A stretch of DNA of 64,000 nucleotides from Pontederia crassipes (lineage: Eukaryota > Streptophyta > Magnoliopsida > Commelinales > Pontederiaceae). The notes under the pieces were generated by a model, which was not told the DNA's origin, ran no database searches, and saw only the letters and a list, made by a program, of their open reading frames with translations. Both the position numbers and the translations under genes were made by a program. Position 1 is the stretch's first letter; every line of letters starts with the position of its first letter. Shown in pieces: positions 1 to 12,529 of the stretch. Where the stretch lies: the NCBI GenBank assembly GCA_030549335.1, contig CM060193.1:62173646-62237645 (forward strand), read 5' to 3'.

Positions 1-1438
1 CATATAACAAAGTACTAAGATAGATAATTGTCGATTGAGAATATTTGGAATTAATCAAGAGTCTTACAAATCATTTGAGGGTGAATCATTCTTGGTATAA
101 TTACACTACTTGAAATAAGGTGATTCATTGATCAGCGTCATTCGATATCCCTCCTATGACTCGATCAGTTGTATTAATACTTTATTCGATAATTTGATCA
201 TGGGGTTGTTTTCATCTTTAATCCTCTCGGTCTTACATTGCATTATCTTCAATTGATCTTTTTCTTACAATGCCATATCATATAATTTCATAGAAGGCTA
301 ATGGTTACACATTACCACACCGAGTATTTTTCTTCTTGAGTGGAGTATCTTTCAACTCCATGCATAAGGGAATGAATCAGTATAATAATCATAGGGAAGT
401 TAAAACACTCCGAATCACTGTTAAGATCGAACGATATCTACGATGAGGGGTCGATCACATAGTACAATCTAATTCTTAATGAACAAAATGATTTATGCAC
501 ACTATCTAACATAAGTCCTTAGTAAAACATCATGAATGCAAGTAAACATATTGAACGAATTCAAATAATTAGACAGGAAACAAAGCAACCAACAAAATAC
601 AAGACAAACAATCATCTTTCTTCTTGCATATCATTTCATTGTCCTTTGCATTGATAGTATCTTGTAGCACATGTAAAAGGTTCGGGATATCCTTATGGTT
701 GGAAAGGAGAACCAATCCAAATATAAGACATGATCAAATCATGAGTGATTCACTTGATTAAGATAAAATCCTAAATATTTTTCATCATATTGACGTTGAG
801 GCATCTTAGAGAATGTTTTACATCTTAGAGGACATTTTATGTATTATCTGATGGCTTGCTTAACCCATTATTTAAATATATATAGGTTTTATTTTTCCTC
901 TTGAACTATCAATCATGATTATGTGATTAATTACCCTATACGATTTGGACATTATTATCAAAACTAATAAATATATCCATAGTCAAAATAAATCAATTGA
1001 AAATTTATAGTTCACTTCATAATCGTCCTTCTCAGGTGCATAACTTGCTTCTCTAGTAACTTTGTAGGGGACTTATAAAATACCTCATGCATTACCTTAG
1101 CCCCCCGTACTTTCTTAAATTTGTTCACTTGATTTTTTTTATATCTTTTAATACTTAATGGTTGGGGCTCCTATCTTCCTTAAGCATATCTCAGTCAAGA
1201 GACTTTAAATCTTTTCGAAATTTCCCCCATTCATTTAATCCTTTCATGCATTGCTTGTTCTTATATAATTCTTTTATTTTTTCTTGTATCAGCCATATTA
1301 GTATATCTTGGAAATATATTTACACTACAATGATAGGTAACTCGTTTTATTAGTAATATATCTTCATATTATGGTCATTTCAATTCTACTATATACTAAA
1401 CTAACTTAATTAAATTAAATCTATTTACACACACACAC

Positions 1439-1485
<47 letters not shown>

Positions 1486-2490
1486 ATACTATGCTATATG
1501 TGCATATGCATATGAGTATGCTAGATCTAAATGTTTGATTAAGTCAGAAGTCACTTACTTACTGAAAATTTCTTCTAACATTTATTCAAATCAATGTGAC
1601 CTCTGAACCTTTTAAATTTCTATATTTGCCCATCCTTACATGATTCTTGGACAGCTCACTAATATTTAGATGTCAAACCAATATTACATAATTTGAACAT
1701 GATTAATAATTCTAATTCCTATTTCCAATATAAGAAAATCTAACTAGAAATTTGTATAACTAATTTGGATTTGCTTAGGACCTTTATCAGCGTAATATAG
1801 GGGTCATACAAAGTCTAAGGCACAAAAAGCGTTATGGGTCCCTACTTATCAATATAAACATATAAGATAATTCATTAAACTCCTATCTTGGTAAATCAAT
1901 AGAATCACATGAGTCATATCAATAACTCATAACTTAAGCATGCTTGGTTTCATATCATCTCACACCTACTTGTTGTGTGAGGCGAATCTTTTGTTTACTT
2001 CTATAGTTCTCTCTCTTTTTTTTATATCTCTTTGCAAATGTTATGCCTACTCATTTTCCTCTTCATACTGCTGCAATCAGTAGAAGAAGTCCATGAGTAG
2101 GACGGTCATGAAAGAGATAGAAAACAAGAATTATAAAAAACAAATTTGTTTCTTATATTTTCATTCTTTAGATGTCTGTAGAACCGATTCTTCATGTAGA
2201 TAATAATCATCTACATGTTTATTACTTATTCTTTTCCCAATTCTTTATAACCTTTATAACCCTTTGTATAATTACTAACACAATTTAGGTTGATTCTTGT
2301 CATGCAAAATAACCTCCTTAGGAATCAACCACTCATATGAAATATGTATCAATACATCAATAAAGAATGACACAAAGCAACAAAGGTCTTACTTGTACTT
2401 TACGGTGGAGGGTGTGGCGACTGCTCGGCGAAATCACATGAACCTTTACTATACTATCTTATACAATAGGACGTCAAGAGAGTCCTGACT
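1..2490. other. AT-rich stretch without a recognisable gene
   Basis: I see no convincing coding region on either strand; the few open frames are under 65 codons and AT-driven. If the primer-binding site just to the right is real, the right part of this stretch would be the leader and gag end of a minus-strand retroelement, but I could not read any gag-like protein in it. A microsatellite lies near 1427-1482. Confidence 0.6.
1427..1482. repeat. (AC)n-(TA)n microsatellite
   Basis: A short AC run passes directly into about 21 uninterrupted TA dinucleotides. Confidence 0.95.
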
Positions 2491-2493
2491 TTA

Positions 2494-2506
2494 GGCTCTG
2501 ATACCA
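2494..2506 (-). other. Primer-binding site, initiator tRNA-Met type
   Basis: On the minus strand this reads TGGTATCAGAGCC, the standard complement of the 3' end of initiator tRNA-Met used by many plant LTR retrotransposons. It lies four bases from the start of the LTR called at 2511-4644, as a PBS should, and gives the element a minus-strand orientation. Confidence 0.75.
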
Positions 2507-2510
2507 TAAA

Positions 2511-4644
2511 TATAACGCTCGCAAATCGACCCCTGCCACGTGGCGAAGATCAACCTAGAGACGCTATGACATGCTATAACTTTAACCATAATATTGACCG
2601 TATCTCAGTTAAGAATCGAGACACGTCAGCGGAAGAATAATAAAATAAAAGAAGATAACATAAATATGTGGAAGTCTAAAAAGTGGCTACATCATTCCTA
2701 AATAATATAATAAGGTTCGACATCATGAAGCTATAAATGCGGAAGGAAACTAATAAGTCTTGTAGTTCATGTGATGTCTTGTCGCCAGAGCTTCGTCACC
2801 ACACACCTACTCCACATCGTCACTGACTTGATCTTGTGAAAATCAGACACAGGGGAGGAGATCCTCCCATAAGCTTTACAGCCTAGTGGGGAACACATGA
2901 TATACAATGCATAACATGAATAGAATAATCAAAGATAAATAATAGTTCTTAATTTGAACTTGAAATGATAACATGGCAGCATCATAAATCATAATAAGAA
3001 TCAGAGGATATCATAAATCATGAGAATCAAATGATGCTTAGTAAACTTGAAATCATGCATACTTGAAAATCATAACGATAACTTGACTTGACTTGAACAT
3101 GCTTCTTGATCTTGGTTATTAATTAGCAATCAGGGTGACTTTAGGTGTCTTTAATCCTTGGGGTATGCCCAACAAACGATACGATCTTGTGCGGGTCAGT
3201 GGGTGATCAAACCATGATCAAGGGAGCGACCCTTATCTTGATGCACTTGGCTTGGACTGAAAACTCATTGTTAATCTTTCATATGATCTTATTAATCACT
3301 TTGAATAACTTGTAGCTCTTTGTTCTTTGTTCAATGAATATGATGAGATCAATAAGAAAATAAATCAATGAGAGAATAGATCTTGAAAAATCAGTGAGGG
3401 ATCTTTGTAGGGTACATAGGCAATATTCAGATTTAAAAAGATAATTAATTAATAAATCTAATAAAATGTTTCTAGAAATCGGTATGAGGTAAATCAGGAA
3501 AAAGAGTTCATGTTGGAATAATAAGGCAATCAATAATGTTCATATCAAAATAAGGGAAGGTTGATGGGTGAAAAATCAAGGGCTGATGTGGCCGGGCACG
3601 GCCATGACAACCTAGTGGCACGGTTGTGTTGATCTGAAGCACACTCGGGTTCTACATAAGTAGTGGCACGTGCGTGTCATAAGAGGGCACGGGCGTGCCA
3701 TAAGAGGGCACGACCGTGATAGAGGGTGAGATCGGTCGACCGATTATCCTGGGTGTGTCTAGGCTAGTATAGCACGACCGTGCCGGAAGGGTGGCACGGC
3801 CATGACCGGTTGAGCACTCGATCGACCGGCATCGGCCGACCTTTTACTTAGGTTTCGTCGAGTCATGACACGGGCGTGCCGGTAGGGTGGCATGGTTGTG
3901 CCGGTAATTGCACGGGCGTGCCAAGAGATGGCACAGCCGTGACAACGGCGGATTCCAGCCGATTTCAATACGAAAATTGCATGTACTTTTAACATACCTT
4001 CATCCTAACCTAATTTTTACATCCTAGCAATCAATAAGACAAAAATAGAACAAACAGAATTAATTCAAACAATAAACAAATCAGGAATCAAATAATTCAA
4101 ACAAGAATTCAATAATCAAATCAAATAAGAACCCTAGGAAAACTTCTTGATCCTTTTCGTTTCGAAATCAATTAGGGCATGGATTAGGACAATTCAGAGG
4201 TCATGCATGGTGATTTTGATTCACCCACTTATTAAGCGCGATTGATTTATTTTCCCATCGATTTATTACTATTCCACGGCATCTGTGCTTCGGCGTGCTC
4301 CTTCCTTGTGGTACTCCCTAGCTGCCACAAATCAGCCACAAGGAGAGAGATCTGAGGGAAGTAGGTAGTACATGGGTAAGAGAGAAAGAAATATCACTTT
4401 GGTTGCTACTTGAGGAGGTGCATGCATGGAGCAGTGGACATGGAGGGATGCACATGGTCCCTGTACGTGAGGAGAGATAAGGAGGAAGAGAGAGGATGAG
4501 GTGCTTTTTGTGTGGGGGAAAAGAAGATGTGCGGCTGATGAGAAAAAAAGGGGTTTTAGGGTAGGTTAATTTAAGTTATGATTAATGGGCTGTTAATCAA
4601 GCCCATTAGTTTATGTATTTCTCTTCTTTTTTTTTGTTATTACA
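2511..4644 (-). mobile_element. LTR of a minus-strand Ty3/gypsy-like retrotransposon
   Basis: The left edge TATAACG resembles the TGTAACG edge of the gypsy LTR at 34766, with TG decayed to TA, and abuts a tRNA-Met primer-binding site. The right edge ends in TTATTACA. It is supported independently: the sequence directly after it (GGCGCGCTAATTAGAGG) recurs at 6415 without an LTR in front, so 4644/4645 is an insertion junction. The length of about 2.1 kb fits chromovirus LTRs. No second LTR and no internal proteins are visible in the window. It contains the palindrome cluster at 3594-3942. The 5' end (minus sense) near 4100-4550 holds purine-rich transcribed-leader-like sequence. It could also be a solo or truncated copy. 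Confidence 0.65.
3594..3942. repeat. Cluster of about 11 imperfect GCACGGCCGTGCC-type palindromes
   Basis: Thirteen-base imperfect palindromes of the form GCACGNNCGTGCC recur about 11 times in 350 bases, for example near 3596, 3688, 3772, 3868, 3910 and 3931, separated by 10-60 bases. Interspersed are copies of GGTCGACCGAT-like palindromes. The cluster is inside the LTR called at 2511-4644 and is much more GC-rich than its surroundings. Single bases differ between copies, mostly C/T and G/A. Confidence 0.85.
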
Positions 4645-5075
4645 GGCGCGCTAATTAGAGGCTACTTTGACGCCGATAAGTTAATTTTTATTTTTTTTTC
4701 TAATTAAACTTTGGAGAAAATTATATCCATTAATTCAATTCTCATGATTTATAATTAAGGATATAAAATATAATTTATAGATAATTAATATGATAAGAAA
4801 AATGGATCAATTGATAGATAATTAAGATATCATATGATATATGTTGTATATATTAATTATATTGAAGTACATGCGTATATATATGTGTAGGTATTAAGAT
4901 TAGATGAACTATTTTTTACTTATATATTTAATATTTATATTAACAGATGTATATATAAGTAATTATATTTCCTAATTATATCAACATATAATTATATTAA
5001 CATATATGTATACCTAATTATATCAACATATGAATCTATACACACATACGTATATATCCACATAATGATATCAAC

Positions 5076-5137
<62 letters not shown>

Positions 5138-5314
5138 TTGTGTATAGCATAATTATAACAACATATGCATACACACATATACATGCATAATTGTATCAGA
5201 TATGTTTATATTACCTAATTATAAGTTTATATTACCTAAATATATCAACAAATACATATATATACACACATATATATATAGTATATATACACACACACGC
5301 GCACACACACATAT

Positions 5315-5352
<38 letters not shown>

Positions 5353-6172
5353 TGTCAAACTATAGTATATATAGGTAACATATATAGTTATACAAATTAA
5401 CATTACCTACTTAAATACATATCAATATATGTATATATATGACTTTCTATTTAATTATATGTGTGTGTGTACTTCTATTTATGTACATTCAATGAATTTG
5501 TTAACAAGTTTGTGCCACATTAGCATAGCAAATAGCTACGTATTGAAGATAGCATTTCTCGTATTCTTATACTTATATACATACATGTATATTTGTATTC
5601 ATATACTTCTATGAATACATAACTAATATATAGTTATTTTATTAATCAATGTAAGCATTAGCATCTCCCTAGCATCACATTAGCGACGACAAAAGATTGC
5701 AATAACTTTAGCGTCACAACGGGCGGCCCCTAATGCAATTATTTTATATAGCGCAAATACTAGCAAGAGCACTAGGTTGAATCAAGTAATAAAGAGTGAG
5801 AAGAGTGTAGGACCCACGAGAACTAGCCTATCTTTTATCTTATTTTAGTTACATGAGGAAAAAAGATAAGATTTGATTTAAAAGAATTAAAAAAAAGAAG
5901 ATTAAAAATGATTTAGTCTAAAGTCCTAAAGTAGATCAGAGATGTTCATATAAGGTGAGAGTAACAATATACTTGAATGTAAAATTTGAAAAAAAATCCA
6001 AATTATCTAATGGAAAGGATGCCAAAACATGTTGTAGTTCAGGGAATGAAATGGTAATTAAAGAAAAGATATTGACAACCTAATATTAGTATACCAGTTA
6101 TAATCATGTGATCTATCTAACCATTTTCTTTAATTTACTAGACAATATCTTAGTTTTATAGCAAAGAATGAT
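4645..6172. repeat. Duplicated 1.5-kb unit, copy 1 (CACTA-related)
   Basis: It begins with GGCGCGCTAATTAGAGG and ends near TTAGTTTTATAGCAAAGAA. The same sequence, in the same order and orientation, makes up copy 2 at 6415-8026. The central part is AT microsatellite. The part near 5640-5760 carries TTAGCGTC/GCGACGC motifs like those in the CACTA element at 53258. I read no protein in it. The two copies differ by scattered substitutions and by length changes in the microsatellites. Confidence 0.85.
5079..5352. repeat. Compound microsatellites (TATG)n, (TG)n, (CA)n, (TA)n
   Basis: TATG is repeated about ten times at 5079-5119, TG follows to 5136, CA-rich sequence is at 5288-5311 and TA at 5312-5352. 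Small open frames here on both strands are low-complexity artefacts. Confidence 0.95.
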
Positions 6173-6414
6173 GACGACGAAGGGAGGAAGGGGACGGTTT
6201 GGTAAAAAGATTAAAATAGAAAAGAGGGGTTAGGGTTAAAAGTAATTATTTAGCGTCGCAAATACACGAGACACTAATTAGATGCCGAATTGGCGCCAAA
6301 GTGAAAAAATGACTTGCGACACTAATTCGACACTACGACAGCGCCACAAAGAATTCGTTTAATATGGCAGGGCTAAGGCGACATTTAAGTGACTCTAAAT
6401 TAGTGTCACAACCT
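6173..6414. repeat. CACTA-like subterminal repeat block
   Basis: Between the two duplicated units lies a block rich in TTAGCGTCGC, GCGACACTAA and GGCGCCA motifs in both orientations, the arrangement found next to the ends of CACTA elements. The same vocabulary appears at 53258-53700 and 55040-55190. No clean CACTA terminal inverted repeat was found here. Confidence 0.6.
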
Positions 6415-6886
6415 GGCGCGCTAATTAGAGGCTACTTTGATGTGGATACGTTAATTTTTTTTATTTTTTCTAATTAAATTTTGGAGAAAATTATATCCAT
6501 TAATTCAATTCTCATGATTTATAATTAAGGATATAACATATAATTTATAGATAATTAATATGATAAAAATATTGGATCAATTGATAGATAATTAAGATAT
6601 CATATGATATATGTTGTATTACATATTGAAGTACGTGCATATATATATGTGTAGGTATTAAGATTAGATGAACTATTTTATACATATATATATAATATTT
6701 ATATTAACAAATGTATATATAAGTAATTATATTGCCTAATTATATCAACATATAATTATAATAACATATATGTACACCTAATTATATCGAAATATGCATA
6801 TATACACACATAAGTTCATATTACCTGATTATATCAACATATGAATCTATACACACATACGTATATATACACATAATGATATCAAC

Positions 6887-6922
<36 letters not shown>

Positions 6923-8026
6923 ATGCATGTATGTATGTATGTATGTATGTTTGTGTGTATGTGTTTGTGTGTATTACCTAATTATATAAACATATATGTA
7001 TAGCTAATTATATCAACATATGCATATACACACATACTTGTATCAGATATGTTTATATTACCTAATTATAAGTTTATACTACCTCAATATATCAACAAAT
7101 ACATATATATACACACATATATGTATATAGTATATATACACGCACGCACGCACACACATATTATATATATATTTATATTTATATGACAAACTATAGTATA
7201 TATAGGTAAAATATGTAGTTATACAAATTAACATTACCTACTTAAATACATATCAGTATATGTATATATATGAATTTCTATTTAAATATATGTTTGTGTG
7301 TACTTCTATTTATGTACATTCAATGAATTTATTAACAAGTTTGTGCCACATTAGCATTGCAAATAGTTACGTATTGAAGATAGCATTTCTTATATTCTTA
7401 TACTTATATACATACATGCATATTTGTATTCATATACTTCTATGAATACATAACTAATATGTAGTTATTTTATTAATCAATGTAAGCATTAGCATCTCCC
7501 TAGCGTCACATTAGTGACGACTAAAGATTAGCGCTACAATGGCGTCACAAGCCTTGCGACACAATAACTTTAGCATCACAACAGGCGACGCCTAATGCAA
7601 TTATTTTATATAGCGCAAATACTAGGAAGAGCACTAGGTTGAATCAAGTAATAAAGAATGAGAAGAGTGTAGGACCCACGAGAACTAGTCTATCTTTTAT
7701 CTTATTTTAATTACATGAGGAAAATAGATATGATTTGATTTAAAAGAATTAAAACAAAGAAGATTAAAAATGATCTAGTCTAAAGTCCTAAAATAGATCA
7801 GAGATGTTTTGACAAGGTGAGAGTAACAATACACTTGAATGCAAAATTTGAAACAAATCCAAATTATCTGATGGAAAGGATGCCAAAACTTGTTGTAGTT
7901 CAGGGAATGAAATGGTAAATAAAGAAAAGATATTGACGACCTAATATTAGTTTACCAGTTTTAGTCATGTGATCTATTTAACCATTTTCTTTAATTTACT
8001 ATACAATATCTTAGTTTTATAGTAAA
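6415..8026. repeat. Duplicated unit, copy 2
   Basis: Second copy of the unit at 4645-6172, starting with the same GGCGCGCTAATTAGAGG. It is about 80 bases longer, chiefly through extra sequence near 6770-6830 and a longer block of GCGTCAC motifs at 7500-7580. After about 8026 homology to copy 1 stops. No protein is readable. Confidence 0.85.
6886..6950. repeat. (AT)n-(GT)n-(TATG)n microsatellite
   Basis: Counterpart in copy 2 of the compound microsatellite in copy 1. Confidence 0.9.
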
Positions 8027-9201
8027 GAAACAACGATGATAAAAATCATAATGTATAAGAAAGCAAAAAATAAAAACAAAATAATTTTTTTGCGATTAAT
8101 CACATACAAAATCATTTTATGATAGGCTAAATGATATGCATGTGGCAAAATTTTATGATAGGCTCAAATCAGATGGCCTAACTATGTTATCTCAATATTA
8201 GATAGAGAATGTTCAACTAAATCAATCTCTAACTAACTTTTGATAAGATGCTTTCGCAATGCAATCCTATCTCAAAAACGTCTCAACTAAGTGAGTTAAT
8301 GACTATAAATCTCCAAATCTCAACCGAGTAAATACAGATCGGATATGAAATGCTTATCAAAAATAGTGAAAGATCAATCAATCGAGAGAGGTCAAAAGAA
8401 CAAATCTCGATAATACCAACTGGTTAAAATTGAATACTTAGAAAAAAGCATTAAATTCAGCATACATATTCAGAAATTTCAAAATAGTAAATCTTATTCA
8501 ACAATTTAACAAAGTCCAGCATAAATTGATCATAATTAGAACTCTATTACATAAATAGAGAAATTATTAGGATTACATTAGAGAGATAAAAAAATAGACT
8601 AAAAGATATAAAAAGGAGAAATAATCTCTTCAAAAAATATTTGAACTCTTTTGAAAGAATCTCCACCGAGTAGATAACTAGAGGCTCTCTTTTTCTACCA
8701 TTGCAATGGATTTTGAATTCTAAACTTGGATGATTAAGTGACGTGATATGGACCCCATTTTATAGTAAAAAATGCATCTACCCTTTAAAAATCAACACGG
8801 ATCGTGTCATCAATGATACATGCCGCATTAACCAAAATATAATTATTTGGCTGAAAAAATATGACGAAATTAATAACACAGACCGTGTTATTAGTAACAT
8901 GGGCAGTTTTATATATTGTTAGAGTGATTTCTGCCTGATCTATTAGATTTTGAAGATATGGTGATTGTTGATTAACATGTACTATGTCGAAAGAAACTGT
9001 GTTGCTGGCAAACGCTTCGAGCAACGCAGAATGTGTTAGATGGATAACGTGGACTATGTTGGAACGACGCAGACCGTGTTGGCTGCTGCAAAAGTAAAAA
9101 AAATAAAAAAATAGGCAATTTGATTCCTTGAAATGTTTTAATTAGAAATGAGGAAAAGTTTATATATGTAGAATTAAATTATGAAAAATTGACTGAATGA
9201 T
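8027..9201. other. No recognisable gene
   Basis: AT-rich spacer. Between about 8790 and 9090 the phrase ACGCAGACCGTGTT and close variants (such as ACACAGACCGTGTTA) recur several times, suggesting an old repeat. I recognise no protein and no promoter for the GH5 pseudogene that follows; the upstream exon part found in the second GH5 copy is absent here. Confidence 0.55.
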
Positions 9202-10765
9202 ATGAAGCTGGCTTGCATGAACTGGCCATCCCACATGGAGGGCATGCTCGCGGAGGGCCTGGAGAAGCAACCACTGGACGAAATCACAAAGATGATTGCG
9301 GCCATGGGGATCAATTGTGTCCGGCTCACATGGTCCACGTTCATGTTCACGAACGAGACCATGGGGAGGCTCACAGTGCGGCAGTCCTTTGAAGCCATCG
9401 GCCTCGTGGAATCCATCGGAGCCATCGTTGTCAACAATCCGACCTTCGTCAATCTCACGCTCATCGAAGCATACAAGGCAAGCTTTCTTCCGAATTTAAC
9501 TTTCTGCATTGTCTGATTTACCTTTTTAACGAAGTCGGCGCTGTCTGCAGAGTGTTGTGTCCAACCTTGGCGAAAACAACATCATGATCATACTGGACAA
9601 CCACGTAAGCAAGCCTGGCTGGTGCTGTGCAAACACAGATGGCAATGGCTTCTTTGGCGACAAATATTTTGATCCCAGCGTTTGGATCGAGGGACTAAAA
9701 AACGTGGCTATGACCTTTAGTGGATCCAAAGCCGTGGTAGGAATGAGCCTAAGGAACGAGCTCCGAGGACCTCGCCAAAACACCACTGACTGGTTCACCT
9801 ACATGCAGAAAGGCGCAGAAGCCGTGCACGCGGCGAATCCAAACGTACTGGTGATACTCTCGAGTTTCAACTTCGACAATGATCTTAGCTTCCTCACGCA
9901 CAGGCAGGTCCAGCTGACGTTCCAGAGAAAGCTCGTGTTCGAGCTGCACTGGTACGGTTTCTCCGGCGGCACTTCATGGAGGAACGGCAACGCCAACGAC
10001 GTCTGCGGCCGCATCTCGGCGAGCGTGGGGAGGAGGGCGGGCTTCCTGCTGGACCAAGGGTGGCCGCTGTTTGTCAGCGAGTTCGGAGTGAACCAAAGAG
10101 GCAGCGACGTGAACGGCAACAGGTACTTCGGCTGCATAATGGCAGCCCTGGCCGACTGGGACGTGGACTGAGCGATATGGACTCTGCAAGGCAGCTACTA
10201 CTTGAGGCAAGGCGTGTATGGCCTGGACGAGACCTACGGCATGCTGAGTTGGGACTGGTGCAGGCCGAGGAACACCACATTTCTTCGCAGGGTTAAATCT
10301 TTGCAGCAACCTTTCCGAGGTACGCACTACTCATTGCACTCCTCGATCGGTGCAGCATTTCAAAATGACGATTTCAAGGAAATGTTAAGACACGCGAGCA
10401 ATTAATCGATGGTACATGCAGGTCCATGTGTTTCTTACTTTCCACCATCCACGGTCATCTACCACCCACTAACAGGCTCTTGCGTAGTGAAGGCTCAGAT
10501 GGGCAGCAAACAGCAGCTCGAGCTCGGAGAGTGCCATGACACCAACGGTTGGAGTTACACACTGGGGAAGACATTGGAAATGAAGGGGACGGGTCTGTGC
10601 ATCATGGCGCAGGGAGATGGCGAGCGAGTGGAGCTCGGCAGCTGCAATGACCCATCTTCCAAGTGGAGTTTGATCTCACAGTCCCAGATGCACTTGTCAA
10701 CCACAACTAACATCAGCGAAAATGGCAACAGTACAGTATATGGGCAACTCGCACGAAGCTATTGA
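9202..10765 (+). pseudogene. GH5 endoglucanase-type glycosidase with ricin-B-like C-terminus, 5'-truncated and broken (copy 1)
   Basis: Glycoside hydrolase family 5 proteins of this plant type are secreted retaining glycosidases. Exon 1 is 9202-9477 (starting at KLACMNWPSH), followed by a 73-bp intron with a GC donor (AAG/GCAAGC) and AG acceptor, exon 2 from 9551 to about 10319, a 102-bp GT-AG intron, and a last exon from 10422. Both catalytic glutamates are present: the acid/base in RNELRG (codon 9758-9760) and the nucleophile in VSEFG (10079-10081). The last exon encodes a ricin-B-like domain (SCVVKAQ ... SKWSLIS). Compared with the copy at 17800 it lacks the signal peptide and the first about 50 residues. 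A TGA at 10169-10171 replaces the Trp expected in DVDWAIWTLQG; reading continues in frame beyond it. The end after about 10720 does not match the usual family C-terminus. Family assignment is firm; substrate is unknown. Confidence 0.88.
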
Positions 10766-11519
10766 GTACATTGTACATAAGTTAGAATTCGATTTACCGT
10801 CGAGTTCATCTAATTCAGTTAAGTCATTCCGTATCACAAAATTGACAATGACAAGCGAAGATTTCAATAACAATTTTCTGCATTTCTCATTTATGAATCG
10901 AACTTGAGACCTTGATTAAACATATAGGAGTCTGTTTACTACTCCATCTTGTTCGTATATGTCAATTTTTTCTGATCAATAATCTCAAGTTCAACAAATG
11001 GTGGAACATATTCTCTTCGGTTAATGGAATTAATATAAGGAAAACAATCACAAGGCATTCTTCTAACATATCATTTGACGAACTAATCGAAATCCTTTTT
11101 GTTTATACTTTAATACCCACTGAGTTGACGTGCGCTTTTGATCATTCTACTAAACAATTGGACCAGACGGTTCCCCAACTATCAAAGCAAGATAAATCTT
11201 AACCGTCATGCTTTTTGAGAGAGAAGCCACAAAGCAGCTTTATTCCATAACATAAACCCAAAATTTGAGGTGCTTCCTTCCGTCAACTTCTTCTTCCTTC
11301 CATATCAAGATTTGCATGAGATATGTAACTCAAACTTATGCCTTTCCCCTTACCCATAATCCCATAGTGTGAGGGAGTTTTGTACTTCGGAGTGTCTTGC
11401 GGATTAGATGAATTTTGAGTTGGAGTAAAATTCAAGACATTATTAATATATCTCCATCATGAATTGAATCCTCGAATAGATATCTAATAACATATTCCAC
11501 TGTCAATCCTAATATTGGA
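10766..11519. other. No recognisable gene
   Basis: The spacer 3' of the GH5 pseudogene. Open frames of 60-96 codons are present but show no family features. I could not extend the GH5 C-terminus into it in any frame. Confidence 0.5.
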
Positions 11520-11705
11520 CTACTGCCAACTCTTATTGTTTAATAAGTTCAAATAATGTTGAAACTTGCTAATAAGAACTGATTTGGTGAACGTCTCGGC
11601 TAGATTATTTTATGTGATGACCTTCCTCATATTGATCATCTTCTTAATATATATAAAGTGATACTTGATGTCGATGTGCTTAATTCTTTCGTAATGTACT
11701 TGATA
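11520..11705 (-). pseudogene. Ty1/copia polyprotein remnant, end of RNase H
   Basis: The minus strand reads RIKHIDIKYHF, then NNLAETFTKSVLISKFQHYL and LLNNKSW, the characteristic C-terminal stretch of plant Ty1/copia RNase H (KHIDIRYHF ... NPADxLTK). It contains at least one in-frame stop before NNLAE and has no start. Sequence up to about 11870 may continue the same polyprotein in decayed form. It has the same orientation as the copia gag remnant at 14960-15480 and lies on its expected 3' side, so both may belong to one decayed element of about 4 kb or more. Confidence 0.75.
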
Positions 11706-12529
11706 AGCATATTGCACTTAAACCATCACATTACACTATAGTCTAATCTTAGTATAATCCAAAATCTTCAACATGGTGCCTTACTTAACAGCTTCTATCA
11801 ATCATAGAGTGTAGCTTTTCAACTGATAATAAAATTATCAATAGTGAAAACATAACTATGAGTCTAAATAACCTACAACCAAACACCCTTTGCCACTACT
11901 GGGAGGTCAATGTCGGAATATATGCTTTACTGCTTGTCAATTTTTCTTTCTAGGATTGCTCATGAATCTAGTGACCACACAAACCACATGGACAATATCA
12001 AGTCTTGTGCATAAAATAGCATATGGCGCATGCAGTTTACAATATATAATTAGGCTTGCATTTAAGTTTATTTTGAGTAATTTGATCATAACATGCATCC
12101 ATTTTTATATTTATTTCATTAAATTCTTTGAAGTAGAAATCTACCTCTAGTTTGTGTTATTTTGTAGAACATATTGATGAGAAACGACAAAGAGATAAAA
12201 GAAGAATCATGCAAAATGGACTCAAGTCTGTTTCTAAAAAACAAAAATATGATTCTCATGCCTTGTGATACACTTGTCATGGTCGTTATAAGGCTATTTC
12301 ATGGATCAAGACCTAACTCTTAGGGTTCTCACAGAGTTGTATTACAAGGAATTATGATCTCACAAGTCTTGAAATATTAGTCACGACCGTAACAACAGAT
12401 TTTCAGGCATTAGCTACACCATTTCACGGACCAATCAACCTTACATGAGTTCATATGTCTTGAGAATTTTTATTGTATAATTATTTATGTGTAGTAGTTT
12501 ATTTAGAAAATAAATTGTCACACAATTAT
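11706..12529. other. No clear gene
   Basis: Possibly decayed copia pol near 11706-11870; beyond that AT-rich sequence. A CACTACTGGGAGG string at about 11895 resembles a CACTA end, but I found no matching partner end. Confidence 0.4.

Noticed and set aside
3594..3942. CRISPR-like array
   Set aside because: Units are short palindromes with irregular spacing and variable sequence, in plant nuclear DNA; not a CRISPR.
4992..5614. Small open frames rich in His, Thr, Tyr and Ile
   Set aside because: They are translations of CA, TATG and TA microsatellites.
11893..11905. CACTACTGGGAGG as the second end of the CACTA element at 12530-13014
   Set aside because: It matches the other terminus only over the CACTAC core and no 3-bp duplication was found.
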